Shown piece by piece: positions 8,148-16,601 of a stretch of DNA of 64,000 bases. This DNA comes from Ornithinimicrobium sufpigmenti (GTDB lineage Bacteria; Actinomycetota; Actinomycetes; Actinomycetales; Dermatophilaceae): positions 1,674,001 through 1,738,000 of the forward strand of contig NZ_CP036403.1 of NCBI RefSeq assembly GCF_004322775.1, given 5' to 3'. The translations under genes were made by a program, and so were the position numbers. Each line of letters begins with the position of its first letter. The first letter of the stretch is position 1. The notes under the pieces are model-generated. The model did not search any database, had not been told where the DNA came from, and worked only from the letters and a program-made list of their open reading frames with translations.

Positions 8148-9050
8148 ATGAGCACCGTGACCCACAGCAGCGATGGCCTGGCCGGGGACGACGACGACCC
8201 AACTGAGAACCACGAGGATCTGGGCGACGGTAACGGCGGTCCAACCGAGTACGACGGTGACTCGGCCGAATACAGTGGCCCTACTGAGCACGACGCTGAT
8301 CCGGCCGAATGTGATGATCCAACTGGGCACGAGGGTGACAAGAGCAACGGCGCGCAGACCGCGGGTTCACCGCGACTGAGTTCCTTCGCCAAACTCTTCG
8401 GCGGGGCCGTCGGTATCACGGCGGTGGCCGCTCTTGTGGTGCAATTTTGGGATTCGGGACTAAACCCCTGGGGTGAAGACGCGTCCGCCGTCAGTCACCC
8501 TGTGCACGTAGAAGCACCGGTGAATGTTGACTTGTCTGGGATGTCGGTGGGGCCGCTTACTCTCATGCAAGGACCCGCCCCCTTCGTGCCTAGCGTATAC
8601 TGCCCCAGCGCACAAGAGGAGACTGAGTCAACCAATGAACAAATAGATGATTCGCAGAGGTTCTCGGTTTCCTGGCGGGATAGTGATTCTGTCCAGGATA
8701 GAAAGAAAGCGGTTGTGCATTTTTACGATCGAACTGAAGGCTATCTTCCATACCTGAAAATTCAGGGAGCTATGGGCCTCCGGGACTCATATGACTTCGC
8801 GTTCCTGGACGGAGATCCGTTGCCTACAGAAGGATACTGCGGCTCCTGGGGCCGCGCCAACCCCCATTCCTATGGTTGGTTCGCCGACACGATCGACGGA
8901 TTATATCCTGACACTTTATACTGCTTCACGGGATACATCACTAGTCTAGACAGGGATGTTCCCGTACTCAACAAGGCTGTGGTGAAGACCTGCGAGCGGG
9001 CGCCGGTCCTGGGTGCTGAAGAAGGGGACCAGGCAAAGGCTACGAGTTAA
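8148..9050 (+). CDS. Membrane-anchored protein with acidic N-terminal repeats, unknown function
   Basis: 300 residues. Residues ~10-65 are a low-complexity acidic tract built of loosely repeated 12-13-residue units around GPTEYDGD / GPTEHDAD / DDPTGHEGD. One transmembrane helix follows (about residues 82-100, FGGAVGITAVAALVVQF). The remaining ~195 residues should be extracytoplasmic and carry several Cys (VYCPSA, EGYCGSW, LYCFTGY, KTCERA) that could form disulfides. Codon use is visibly more AT-rich than in the neighbours, suggesting transfer. No known family is recognised. The ATG at 8148 is the natural start, though the ribosome-binding site is weak. Confidence 0.7.
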   Translation: MSTVTHSSDGLAGDDDDPTENHEDLGDGNGGPTEYDGDSAEYSGPTEHDADPAECDDPTGHEGDKSNGAQTAGSPRLSSFAKLFGGAVGITAVAALVVQFWDSGLNPWGEDASAVSHPVHVEAPVNVDLSGMSVGPLTLMQGPAPFVPSVYCPSAQEETESTNEQIDDSQRFSVSWRDSDSVQDRKKAVVHFYDRTEGYLPYLKIQGAMGLRDSYDFAFLDGDPLPTEGYCGSWGRANPHSYGWFADTIDGLYPDTLYCFTGYITSLDRDVPVLNKAVVKTCERAPVLGAEEGDQAKATS

Positions 9051-9582
9051 GCCTAACTCGCAGAACTTGTCGTGTTGGGATGGGTGCCGTAACAGACCGC
9101 AGAGTGGATCGAGGACGCCAACCCGGTTCGCCTGCGGACCGCACTCGGGGCTGGAGTGGCACGAAGAAACCAGCTCAAGTCCGACCTATTGAATGGTACC
9201 CAGGGCTGGATGGGGTTGTCCCTTGACGACGTCCGCCGGAAGTGTCTCGACCTCGGCCTGCAACCTGCCGACGCCGACCCCATCCACGGGCTCATTCGGC
9301 TCGCCAAGACAGACGGCCATTCAACGTCTGTCACGGCTACAGGAACTTCTACCTCGATGGATAGAGCGACCACGTCGAGTAGTTGGCCTGTGCCGGAGGC
9401 CCCGTCCTCAAGAGGAATGGAGCCTGGTGTCGCAGGCCGCCCGAGTCTATTCGGACCTGGCCCTGGCCCACACGGGATTCTCGCACCATGACGGCGAGGC
9501 CTGCGTTGAGGCGGGCGATCTGAGGAACGATCGCCATCTCCGCGTCCGGTGCATTGACGCGAGTCCGTGCCAAGATTCAACC
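9051..9582. other. Unassigned stretch with a possible gene remnant
   Basis: About 530 bases. An open plus frame from ~9093 to ~9320 reads protein-like sequence (GWMGLSLDDVRRKCLDLGLQ, then ADADPIHGLIRLAKTDGHS) and then degenerates into low-complexity Ser/Thr. This suggests a decayed gene. No function can be given. Confidence 0.35.
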
Positions 9583-9804
9583 GTGGATCAGATGCGGTGG
9601 GTTCGGCAAAAGCGTTCCGTGCGCGGAAGCCTCGTTGACTCTGCGACCCTGCTCCTCGCCATCCTAATCGGGGGAATCGCCGCCCTCATACTGCATCTCC
9701 CCTGGTGGGGTGCCGGCCTCATCGGCGGGACGTTCTACTTACTGCTGATGGGGGTTACGTGGCTGATCAGCCGAGAGCGCAGTAAGTCGGCACCGCGGGA
9801 GTAA
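9583..9804 (+). CDS. Small two-helix membrane protein
   Basis: About 73 residues from GTG 9583 (70 from ATG 9592). A basic N-terminus (MRWVRQKRSVRG) is followed by two hydrophobic helices (TLLLAILIGGIAALILHL and AGLIGGTFYLLLMGVTWLI) and a short charged tail. Upstream in-frame sequence is Arg/Ser-rich and not credible as protein. Function is unknown. It resembles the many small actinobacterial membrane proteins found beside accessory genes. Confidence 0.55.
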   Translation: MDQMRWVRQKRSVRGSLVDSATLLLAILIGGIAALILHLPWWGAGLIGGTFYLLLMGVTWLISRERSKSAPRE

Positions 9805-9880
9805 GTCGCTTTCAACGCAGTTGAGGGGGTTTGTCGCGCGAGGCGGGTGGCATCCTGCCATGCCAGGGGAGGAGGGCTAC

Positions 9881-9897
9881 GCACGTCCGACTTTGAG
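9881..9897 (+). repeat. Partial cassette-type repeat, copy 8
   Basis: Only the left half is present (CACGTCCGACTTTG), and the TGCCGC half is replaced by unrelated bases close to the IS110 element. Possibly cut by that insertion. Confidence 0.3.
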
Positions 9898-9977
9898 TTC
9901 CTAAGGGGAAGTCAAGCCACCTGCGGCCTCCTAGAGTGGGTGTTGGCGGGCCGGGCTGTTGGAGCGCTTTGCGACTC

Positions 9978-11305
9978 CTATGACACCCGGCTCGTCCTAT
10001 GCTTGAGCCGGGCGCGGTTGCGGCCGCGGGCGTTCTTCTTCCGGATGTCGGGGTCGACCTGGTGGTGGATCTTGACGATGGCCCGCCCTTGCGCCTCGGT
10101 GATCGGAGTGCCGCCGATGTCGCGGATGACGTAGTTGGTGCCGGTGCGCAGGCACGCGGCGAGGCGGGTGAGCAGGGTCGTGGCGACGTGGCAGATCGCG
10201 GTGTCGTGGTGGTGACCGGCGTTCATCAGCCGCACGTAGGTGGTGGCCAGCTGGGGGTCGGCGCGGCGAGCCATGTCGGCGGCCATCCACAGCGACTGCC
10301 GCACTAGCGGGTCACCGGCCTTAGTGCTGCCGCCGTGGTGCTCGGCCTGCCCGGACTGGGAGACCCTGGGCACCAGGCCGGAGTAGGAGCGGATCGCGGC
10401 CAGGCTGGCGAACCGGTGCGGGTCGCCCAGGCGGGCGGTGATCGCCGCACCGAGGACGGGCCCAACGCCGGGGGCGGTGCGGGCGATCTGCGCAGGGTCC
10501 AGGGCGGCGTAGAGGCCGGCGATCCGGGTGTCGAGGGCGCGGACCTGGCCGGTGAGCATGAGCGCCTGCTCAGCCTCGATCGCCAGGTCCTGGCCGAGCT
10601 GGCCCAGGTCGATCCCGTCGCCGTCCCACAGCTCGACCGAGGCGCGGGCGACGGCCAGGAGGTGGTCGGCCTTGTCGTGGCGCCACTGGCCGTGGGAGTG
10701 GCGGATCAGGAACTGCGCCAGCCGGCCCCGGCCCAGGCGCAGCAACGAGCGGGGGTCGCCGTAGCTTGCGAGCAGGTGCAGGGAGGCGTTGCCGTAGTCG
10801 GTGCCCAGCTCTTCGTACCAGCCCGGGCCCAGCAGCTCCAGCAGCGCGTCGATCCGGGCGAAGATCGCCGAGCGGCGCTTCATGATCGAGGAGCGTTGCT
10901 TGGTCGCCCGCCGCAGCGGGTCACCCGGCCCCTCGCCGACGTGGGTGCGCAGCCCTTCGGGGTGCAGCAGCGGCAACCGGGCCAGGACGGCGGAGTCGAG
11001 CCGGTCGTTCTTAGTGTGCTTGGAGTAGTAGTCGCGCAGGTCCGCCGACTGGGTCGTGGGCACCAGCACCACCTTGGCGCCGCGCCGCTTGAACCACGCC
11101 GCGACGGGCGCCCACGCGTTGCGGGTGGGCTCCATGACCGCGGTCAGCTCGGCCGGGTCGCAGTCCAGGTCCTCCCACAGGGCCTGCAGGTCGATCGCTC
11201 TGGTCCAGAACGTGCGCCCGGACCAGACCAACCGGCCCGTCTCATCGGCCAGGCTCGCGACGTGGGGGTGCGGCAGGCTAGGTCGATCCCCAGGGTCACG
11301 CTCAC
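9978..11305 (-). pseudogene. IS110-family transposase with N-terminal frameshift
   Basis: The main frame (about 417 residues, from ~11231 down) has the IS110 layout: RuvC-like DEDD N-terminal domain (AVMEPTRNAW, KNDRLDSAVLARL) and the C-terminal Transposase_20 domain (TAPGVGPVLGAAI, IRSYSGLVPRVSQSGQ, ending in a basic tail). The expected first motif, VTLGIDLAC with the first catalytic Asp, lies upstream in another frame at ~11270-11305. The shift falls in a run of C at ~11257-11262, after which SLADETGRLVWSG continues in the main frame. A start at GTG 11305 fits with a purine-rich site before it. As read the enzyme loses its first Asp, and a one-base error in the C-run would restore it. Confidence 0.8.
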
Positions 11306-11315
11306 GGCGACCACC

Positions 11316-11358
11316 CTCTTTCCTCTCGAACGGGTGATGGTTGCTCGAGGGAAGAGAG
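11316..11358. ncRNA. Hairpin in the IS110 5' leader, possible bridge-RNA part
   Basis: CTCTTTCCTCTCGA (11316-11329) pairs with TCGAGGGAAGAGAG (11345-11358). There are 11 matches, two wobbles and one mismatch, around a 15-base loop, just upstream of the transposase start. Established: IS110 elements encode a structured guide RNA next to the transposase. That this hairpin belongs to it is inference. Confidence 0.35.
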
Positions 11359-11605
11359 ACCGGCTGAGCCCAGACATTCTGCTAAGTAGGAGTCCCAGAC
11401 GGGCTCCAAGTACCTGAACAGGGACACCGCCCCTTCCATCGGGCGTCCCCGCAGACGGCCCCTGAAAGCAAGGGATCACCAGGTGTCCCGGCCGCTTGGG
11501 TCAGACCGCCTACGGGAACACCACCGAACCTAAATGCCGCGTCTCGCGCCTCTCCGCAGTAGACCGCACTGAACGTCATCGGCTCCTTCCCGAACCGCGA
11601 GTTCA
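11359..11605. other. Gene-free stretch between IS110 leader and next gene
   Basis: No open frame with protein character. It includes further short GC-rich inverted repeats around 11410-11490. It may be the rest of the IS110 non-coding end, but I see no boundary. Confidence 0.4.
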
Positions 11606-12361
11606 TCATCCGCCTAGCCGCGTCCCGCGCAGCACGTCCACGTGCACGTGGTCGAGGTGGCGCAGGATTTCGTTGTCAGGGTCGGGTGCGTCGTAGGCCT
11701 GCCAGTGACCTCGTGAGTTGTGTGCGCTCCAGTACCGGTCATCGAAGATGACGTACTGGATGTCCAGGTCCTCGGCGTGCGCGACCAGCCAGTGGGCCAG
11801 CAGCCATCCCTGTCGCCGGTTCTCTTCGGTGACGGGGCGGAAGAAGATGTCGATGGCACGGCCGTCGTAGTGGGTCGACTCCGCCCCGTGCCCCTGGTCG
11901 ATGCCGCCTGGTGCGAATCCGCCCAGGCTTTGGTCTCCGAACACCTGAGTCATCGCTTCGCGCAGCTGCTCAGCGCGGGGTGTCAGGCCGGTGGCAGTCA
12001 GCTGCTGTTCGGCCAGGTCGCGGGCGGCTGAGCCTGGGCAGGTCAGGCTCGGGGCAGCATCCTCGGGGGGCCCGTTGGCCAACCGCTGCAGCACCGCTTC
12101 GTCGAGGCCTGAGGTGTCCGGTGGCTCCATGCCGCGGGCCAGGAGCGCCACCGCCGTCGTCGCCAGCTTTGCTTCGTCTCGGTCGAGCTCGATCTCGCCG
12201 TCCGCGGTCTGCACCGCGCACTCTGCACCCCACCCCAGCGAAAAGGAGTTCTCTGCGGACAGGCTCCTGAGTAAACCCGGCCCGTAGAGCAACACAAGCA
12301 CCCCGAGCAGGGCGACGCCCAGAAGCGCCAAGGTGGGTCGGCGCGAGCCACTGTGCTTCAT
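11606..12361 (-). CDS. Secreted or membrane-anchored ARB_07466-like protein
   Basis: About 251 residues from ATG 12361. The longer open frame upstream is Arg/His-rich and implausible. The N-terminus (MKHSGSRRPT then a hydrophobic stretch ending LLYGPGLL) is an uncleaved anchor or signal sequence. The C-terminal ~120 residues match the ARB_07466-like fold seen in many actinobacterial secreted proteins: GFAPGGIDQGHGAESTHYDGRAIDIFF, then LAHWLVAHAEDLDIQYVIFDDRYWSA, ending DHVHVDVL. The His and Asp placement (STHYDGRAID ... DHVHVD) recalls zinc D,D-peptidase-like folds, so a cell-wall role is possible. It is minus strand and single, with repeat copies 9 and 10 upstream. Confidence 0.75.
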   Translation of the reverse strand: MKHSGSRRPTLALLGVALLGVLVLLYGPGLLRSLSAENSFSLGWGAECAVQTADGEIELDRDEAKLATTAVALLARGMEPPDTSGLDEAVLQRLANGPPEDAAPSLTCPGSAARDLAEQQLTATGLTPRAEQLREAMTQVFGDQSLGGFAPGGIDQGHGAESTHYDGRAIDIFFRPVTEENRRQGWLLAHWLVAHAEDLDIQYVIFDDRYWSAHNSRGHWQAYDAPDPDNEILRHLDHVHVDVLRGTRLGG

Positions 12362-12492
12362 GTGATGAGGCAGCGAAGCATCGTGCGGGTGAGCCCACGA
12401 CGAACGACGACCGAGTCTTCCGGTACGTCCTTGGTGACCGCGCAGGCCGCGAGAGGGTCCATAGGCCCAGTCTGACTGGTCGGCCAGCTGGC

Positions 12493-12512
12493 GCACGCTA
12501 CTGCCGCACTGA
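12493..12512 (+). repeat. Cassette-type repeat, copy 9 (tandem with copy 10)
   Basis: GCACGCTACTGCCGCACTGA, followed within 10 bases by copy 10. Outer GGCGCA and TGCGCC arms at about 12490 and 12544 form an inverted repeat around the pair. Confidence 0.5.
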
Positions 12513-12520
12513 GCGTGGCC

Positions 12521-12545
12521 GCACGCTACTGCCGCGAGTCGCTTG
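12521..12545 (+). repeat. Cassette-type repeat, copy 10
   Basis: GCACGCTACTGCCGCGAGTC then GCTTG. Shares GCACGCTACTGCCGC exactly with copy 9. Confidence 0.5.
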
Positions 12546-12687
12546 CGCCGATGAGCGGTCGTTGCCCGTTGCGTAGCCGGAGCGTGGGGTGCGGTATCGC
12601 GACTGTGGATCGGCCTGCCGACAGACGTACCAGGTGCTTCGAACACGATACCGAGAGGCTGTCGGAGGTCAGTGTCAGGATGAGCGT

Positions 12688-13830
12688 ATGGCAGGCGCAA
12701 CGATCACCTTCGGCCACCCGGATGATTCGCAGCTCGATCCCGACCGACTCGTAGGTTTCCTCGCGCGGTTAGACGCGGCTGCCGGGCGCGCTCTGCGACG
12801 CAACCTGGATGACCGCGATGACTTTCAAGACAGGCTATGCCGCGATTACGGCCGTGGTCTGGATGGTATGGATCTACTCTACTTCTCCGCTTTGGAGGCG
12901 GCCGATTGGGCCAAGAACGTCGTCCATGCCCAAGACGAGGAAGACGAACGAGAGGAGTTCGAGGAGTATTACGCCGTCATCCGCGGATTGACTGCGCGTG
13001 CCCTATCAGCCTACGCGGAGGTCGCGTGGCTGCTTCGAGGTGGCTTCCCCCACGGATCTCTGACGCGGGTGAGGTTCCTACACGAGCTCTTCGTGACCGC
13101 CGGGGTGCTCGCCGAGTACGGGAGTCCAGGAGGGTCCCATCCTGAGCTTATTGAGCGGTACTTAGAGCACCGGGACGTCTTCACGCCTGCCATAGCTGAC
13201 GACCTAGTGGCAACAGGGGCGCTCGATTCAACTGAGTACTTCGAAAAGGATGTGCTGGATGTCCTAGAGCGGAGGCGCGCAGAGTTGTTGACGCGCTACG
13301 GCAAGTCGTTCGCTGGCATGTGGGGATGGGCCGCACCACTCTTTCCAGGCGAGTCCCGTGTAACGATGCGGATGATGGGCAGCCTGGTCGCGCCAGAGGG
13401 GCACTACTTCTACGGAATGACCAGCGCACACGTGCATGCCGGGTCCGAAGGTTGGCATGAGACCGTAGTAATACGCGAGCATGAAACGAGCTTGGCGTCT
13501 GGGGCCACAAATTTAGGGCTAGCTCTGCCATCCGCCCTTGCGACGGCGTTCCTACTAGAGATAATCCAAATGGCCGTTCCTTCACGCGTTGAGCGCGACG
13601 ACGTGGTCGAGGAGACGGGTGCGTATTTCCTGGTTGCCCTGGCTCGGATGAGCGGATCCATCAGCGATCACATGTGGCGTGGCGAGGAAACGGTCGAGCA
13701 GGCGGAAATCTCGTTTCAGGCAAGGGTACGGCAGGGTGTTGCCGAGGAGCGGCCTCCTGCACCGCGCGTTCGGGGACTTGCGCTGCGGGCGACTCACCGG
13801 CTCGAGCGGACATTACGTCGGACTCTATGA
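12688..13830 (+). CDS. DUF5677 domain-containing protein
   Basis: About 380 residues from ATG 12688, the start that removes an Arg/Cys-rich false extension. The helical core GLTARALSAYAEVAWLLRGGF, SLTRVRFLHELFVTAGVLAEYG, IERYLEHRDV and the His-containing TSAHVHAGSEGW segment match DUF5677. This all-helical family of unknown biochemical role is frequent in genomic islands and sometimes associated with defence loci. Codon use is more relaxed than in the metal genes. The gene stands alone between repeat copies 10 and 11. Confidence 0.75.
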   Translation: MAGATITFGHPDDSQLDPDRLVGFLARLDAAAGRALRRNLDDRDDFQDRLCRDYGRGLDGMDLLYFSALEAADWAKNVVHAQDEEDEREEFEEYYAVIRGLTARALSAYAEVAWLLRGGFPHGSLTRVRFLHELFVTAGVLAEYGSPGGSHPELIERYLEHRDVFTPAIADDLVATGALDSTEYFEKDVLDVLERRRAELLTRYGKSFAGMWGWAAPLFPGESRVTMRMMGSLVAPEGHYFYGMTSAHVHAGSEGWHETVVIREHETSLASGATNLGLALPSALATAFLLEIIQMAVPSRVERDDVVEETGAYFLVALARMSGSISDHMWRGEETVEQAEISFQARVRQGVAEERPPAPRVRGLALRATHRLERTLRRTL

Positions 13831-13851
13831 GGCGCTGTTCGAGCAAGCAGC

Positions 13852-13880
13852 GGCATCCGAACTCTGCCGCGGGTAGGTCG
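13852..13880 (+). repeat. Cassette-type intergenic repeat, copy 11
   Basis: GGCATCCGAACTCTGCCGCG then GGTAGGTCG, 22 bases after the DUF5677 stop. GCGGCA/TGCCGC forms a 6-bp stem. Confidence 0.7.
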
Positions 13881-14003
13881 TGCGAGCCGTCGACACAGCT
13901 TCGTTTCGGGGCCGAGTCGGCGCCGAGGGTGAGTGCGAGCAGGTACGTTTAGTGGGCCCGCCGGCGACTGAACCGCCCCCTAGCAAGATGAGCGAGGACG
14001 CAC

Positions 14004-15158
14004 ATGCCGATTTTTGAGGTGAAGGCCGGTGGGCTGAACAAGCTCGATCAGACGACGTTGGCTGCTGAGCACCTGTGGGAACGTCGTGACCTACAGACGT
14101 TCCTGCGACAGCACCTGCACGAGATCGATGGCACGAAGGACCTGCTTGTCATTGCCGAGGAGTTCGCAGACTGGGCCGATTCGAAACGGCGAATCGACCT
14201 GCTGGCTGTTGACCGCCGAGGCAACCTCGTGGTGATCGAGCTCAAGCGTGGCGCCACCGGCGAACACATGGAACTGCAAGCAGTCCGGTACGCGGCGATG
14301 GTGTCGACACTGACGCTGGACCAAGCGGCACGAGCCTTCGCCCAGTTTCTTACGCAGACCGGCGAGGCGGTTTCGGTGGACATCGCCCGTGAGCGAATCG
14401 TCGAGCATATCGAGGCCGAAGATCCAGAGGAAGAGTTTGGCCGCGACGTGCGCATCGCGTTGGTGTCGGAGGACTTCTCGCTCGAGGTCACCTCAGCGAT
14501 CATGTGGCTCAGCGCCAAGGGGATCGACATCACAGCGATCCGGCTCGCGGTGCACAGGCTCGAGGACCGGCTTCTGCTCGACTTCCTGCAAGTCATCCCC
14601 TTCAAGGGAGCGGAGGACTACCAAGTTCGCGTTCGCAACAAGGAGCAGGCAGAGCAAGAGATCCGCCGCAACAAGGTCGCGTGGAACGGAGAATGGTACA
14701 TCGCCTACGGCGGTCGCCCGTGGGACGAGGCCCGCGACTACGGCTTCGTGAGCGCGGGTGGTAGGAGCGGGTCAGGTCGTCTGTACAGCCGCGGCCTTCA
14801 TCGGTTGCCGGTTGGTGCCCGGATATGGGTGCATGCGCCTGGAACGGGCTACCTGGGCGTCGCTGGGGTCCTCGCGCGGCCAGTCTCCTACGACCATTTC
14901 GAGGTCACCGTCGACGGCATCAGCAGACGGTTCTCCGAGGTGACGAGCTACAGCTGGAACGGGCCGGAGGAGGGCGACGCGATCGAGCACTTCGTCCCTG
15001 TCAGATGGCTCGACAACGTCGCAACCGCGACTGATGCTTTCAACGAAGCGGGGCTCTTTGGGAACCAGAACATTGTGGTGCAACCGCGAGACCCCAAGTG
15101 GATCCACACCATAGAGCGTTTGCAGCAACGGTTCCCGTTGTGGGATGTCGGTTCCTGA
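14004..15158 (+). CDS. NucS/DUF91-like PD-(D/E)XK endonuclease
   Basis: 384 residues. The N-terminal half carries a clear nuclease core: RRIDLLAVDRRGNLVVIELKRG (residues ~68-90) has the D...ELK spacing of PD-(D/E)XK enzymes, preceded by a helix with Glu in LVIAEEFADWADSKRR. This is the DUF91/NucS-like catalytic module, which in related proteins cuts DNA. The C-terminal half (KVAWNGEWYIAYGG, GARIWVHAPGTGYLGVAGV, then FVPVRWLDNV) looks like an EVE/PUA-like beta domain. Such stand-alone proteins recur in defence-rich regions, but the role here is inferred. ATG 14004 follows a GAGCGAGGACG purine stretch. The gene is single between repeat copies 11 and 12. Confidence 0.75.
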   Translation: MPIFEVKAGGLNKLDQTTLAAEHLWERRDLQTFLRQHLHEIDGTKDLLVIAEEFADWADSKRRIDLLAVDRRGNLVVIELKRGATGEHMELQAVRYAAMVSTLTLDQAARAFAQFLTQTGEAVSVDIARERIVEHIEAEDPEEEFGRDVRIALVSEDFSLEVTSAIMWLSAKGIDITAIRLAVHRLEDRLLLDFLQVIPFKGAEDYQVRVRNKEQAEQEIRRNKVAWNGEWYIAYGGRPWDEARDYGFVSAGGRSGSGRLYSRGLHRLPVGARIWVHAPGTGYLGVAGVLARPVSYDHFEVTVDGISRRFSEVTSYSWNGPEEGDAIEHFVPVRWLDNVATATDAFNEAGLFGNQNIVVQPRDPKWIHTIERLQQRFPLWDVGS

Positions 15159-15269
15159 GACGCGAACTGGCTTCCCATATCGGACCATCGGCCCAGTCAC
15201 ATCATGTCTCGGTCGACGCCCCGAACAGGAGGGGCCGAGCCCTGGGACGCCGCCTGGGACGGCGGAGCG

Positions 15270-15294
15270 GACATCCGCTCCTGCCGCTGATCGC
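15270..15294 (+). repeat. Cassette-type intergenic repeat, copy 12
   Basis: GACATCCGCTCCTGCCGCTG then ATCGC, between the nuclease gene and mazE. Confidence 0.65.
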
Positions 15295-15340
15295 TCGGAG
15301 AACGTGTGCCTCTCAGTGCACCTTTCTTCCGCCGAACGCT

Positions 15341-15354
15341 CGTTACATGTAACG
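15341..15354. promoter_or_regulatory. Palindromic operator of the mazEF pair
   Basis: CGTTACATGTAACG is a perfect 14-bp palindrome ending 8 bases before the mazE ATG. Its position fits the autoregulatory site bound by MazE/MazEF. Transcription would start almost at the start codon. Confidence 0.65.
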
Positions 15355-15362
15355 TGGTAGGA

Positions 15363-15569
15363 ATGACGGTGAAGCATCGAGTCAGTGAGTACCGGCGCCG
15401 GATGCGCGCACGCGGCCTGCGGCCGGTGCAGATTTGGGTGCCCGATGTGCGAAGTGAGCGATTCGTACAAGAGGCGCGCCGTCAGGCGGCGCTGGTCGCC
15501 AGATCGGACCAGCAGTCCGACGACCAGCAGTTCGTCGAGGCGGTTGCCGTCTCCTGGGATGAGGAGTGA
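15363..15569 (+). CDS. mazE: MazE-family antitoxin
   Basis: 68 residues. An Arg-rich N-terminal DNA-binding part (KHRVSEYRRRMRARGLRPVQIWVPDVRS) is typical of mycobacterial-type MazE ribbon-helix-helix antitoxins, followed by an acidic toxin-binding tail (SDDQQFVEAVAVSWDEE). The next gene is a MazF toxin whose start overlaps this stop by four bases, so the two are translationally coupled. The palindrome at 15341-15354 is the likely self-repression site. Confidence 0.85.
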   Translation: MTVKHRVSEYRRRMRARGLRPVQIWVPDVRSERFVQEARRQAALVARSDQQSDDQQFVEAVAVSWDEE

Positions 15570-15892
15570 GGCGCGGGGAGCTGTGGACCGTCGCCGGGGA
15601 TGTGTACGCGTCCAAGCCCAGGCCCGCGCTGATCGTGCAAGACGACCTCTTCGCCGGCACCACATCGGTGACCGTGGCGCCGCTGACGACCACCTTGGTC
15701 GACGCCCCTCTGCTACGGGTGCCTGTCTCCGCCGACGACCGCACCGGCCTTCAACATGAAAGCCAGGTGATGATCGACAAGATCACCACAGTGCGCCGCG
15801 AGAACGTCGGTACCCGCGTCGGTCGGCTCGCGCCTGAAAACCTTGTGGAGGTCGAGCGAGCCCTTATGGCGTTTCTCGGCCTAGCCAGATAG
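15566..15892 (+). CDS. mazF: MazF-family mRNA interferase toxin
   Basis: 108 residues from a GTG overlapping the mazE stop. It has the MazF/PemK fold signature: RRGELWTVAG at the N-terminus with the conserved RGE, SKPRPALIVQDD, then SVTVAPLTT and ESQVMIDKITTVRRENVG. These toxins cut mRNA at short sequence motifs, and the target cannot be predicted here. Repeat copy 13 begins 23 bases after the stop, so the whole TA pair is one repeat-bounded unit. Confidence 0.92.
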   Translation: MRRGELWTVAGDVYASKPRPALIVQDDLFAGTTSVTVAPLTTTLVDAPLLRVPVSADDRTGLQHESQVMIDKITTVRRENVGTRVGRLAPENLVEVERALMAFLGLAR

Positions 15893-15914
15893 ACGCCGAC
15901 AGCACCTCTACACG

Positions 15915-15940
15915 ACATCCGCTCTTGCCGCGGGTCGGGC
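15915..15940 (+). repeat. Cassette-type intergenic repeat, copy 13
   Basis: GACATCCGCTCTTGCCGCGG then GTCGGG, 23 bases after the mazF stop. GACATCCGCTC is identical to copy 12, so mazEF is bracketed by two very similar copies. Confidence 0.7.
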
Positions 15941-16601
15941 GGCTGCTCACGAAGACCTGACGGGACGTCGGCGGCCCGGCGGGTACCCCCACGCGACCGA
16001 CCGGCCGGCCGGCCGGCCCGGCTCGGACCGGGGCTGTGCACATGAGTACGGGCGTGCCGGATGATGACCACAGTCCTGTGCACACGATCCCGAAAGCCCA
16101 GGTCGTCCGTGCACGCGACTTCGGACATTGACAGCGGAACCTCGACGTCGCCTGGCTCGGAAACGGTCGTCATTGAGTCGCCTACCCCTGGCTCCACTCT
16201 CAGCATTTCGGCGGGGTGGTGCCGGTCCAGCCTCGCGCTGGTCCAGGCCTATGCCACCCAGCACGTCAAGGCGTGCCCCGGTGTCGGAACGGTGTCCACC
16301 CGGATCGGCCCTGCGGGTTGCGGTCGTGTGTAGTGCAAGCCCGGGGGGACGCGGTCGTGGCGTGAGTGGGGTGCCGCCCTCGGCACGCATCGGGTTCTCG
16401 GTCACCCTCTTTGCCAATCCTTGACCAGAAGTTCACCCGAGTAGTTATAGAAGTGGTTGCACTTGAGCGCGCGGGGGTGGACACTCTGTGCTCACAGGAG
16501 TCCGATGGGGTCAGAGTCGTGGATCTCCCTGGGTCGGCTTGTGTCTGGCGGGAGACCGCTGCACCCCCTTAGTTCTTAGCCTCGTCAGAACGGATCCCCT
16601 C
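15941..16601. other. Gene-free stretch
   Basis: About 660 bases. Open frames on both strands are Arg/Pro/Ser-rich and lack protein character. A short GGCCGGCCGGCCGGC run lies near 16000-16015. Nothing recognised. Confidence 0.5.

Larger units (their letters stand above)
9978..11358 (-). mobile_element. IS110-family element, boundaries approximate
   Basis: IS110 elements lack inverted repeats, so the ends cannot be read off one copy. The minimum extent is the transposase plus the structured leader. The ~250-300 bases upstream of the transposase (to about 11600) contain no gene. They would be the place for the non-coding guide (bridge) RNA known for this family. Confidence 0.55.

Noticed and set aside
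16061..16333. 90-codon plus-strand open frame
   Set aside because: Ser/Thr/Gly-rich with no pattern. Minus-strand alternatives are equally poor.
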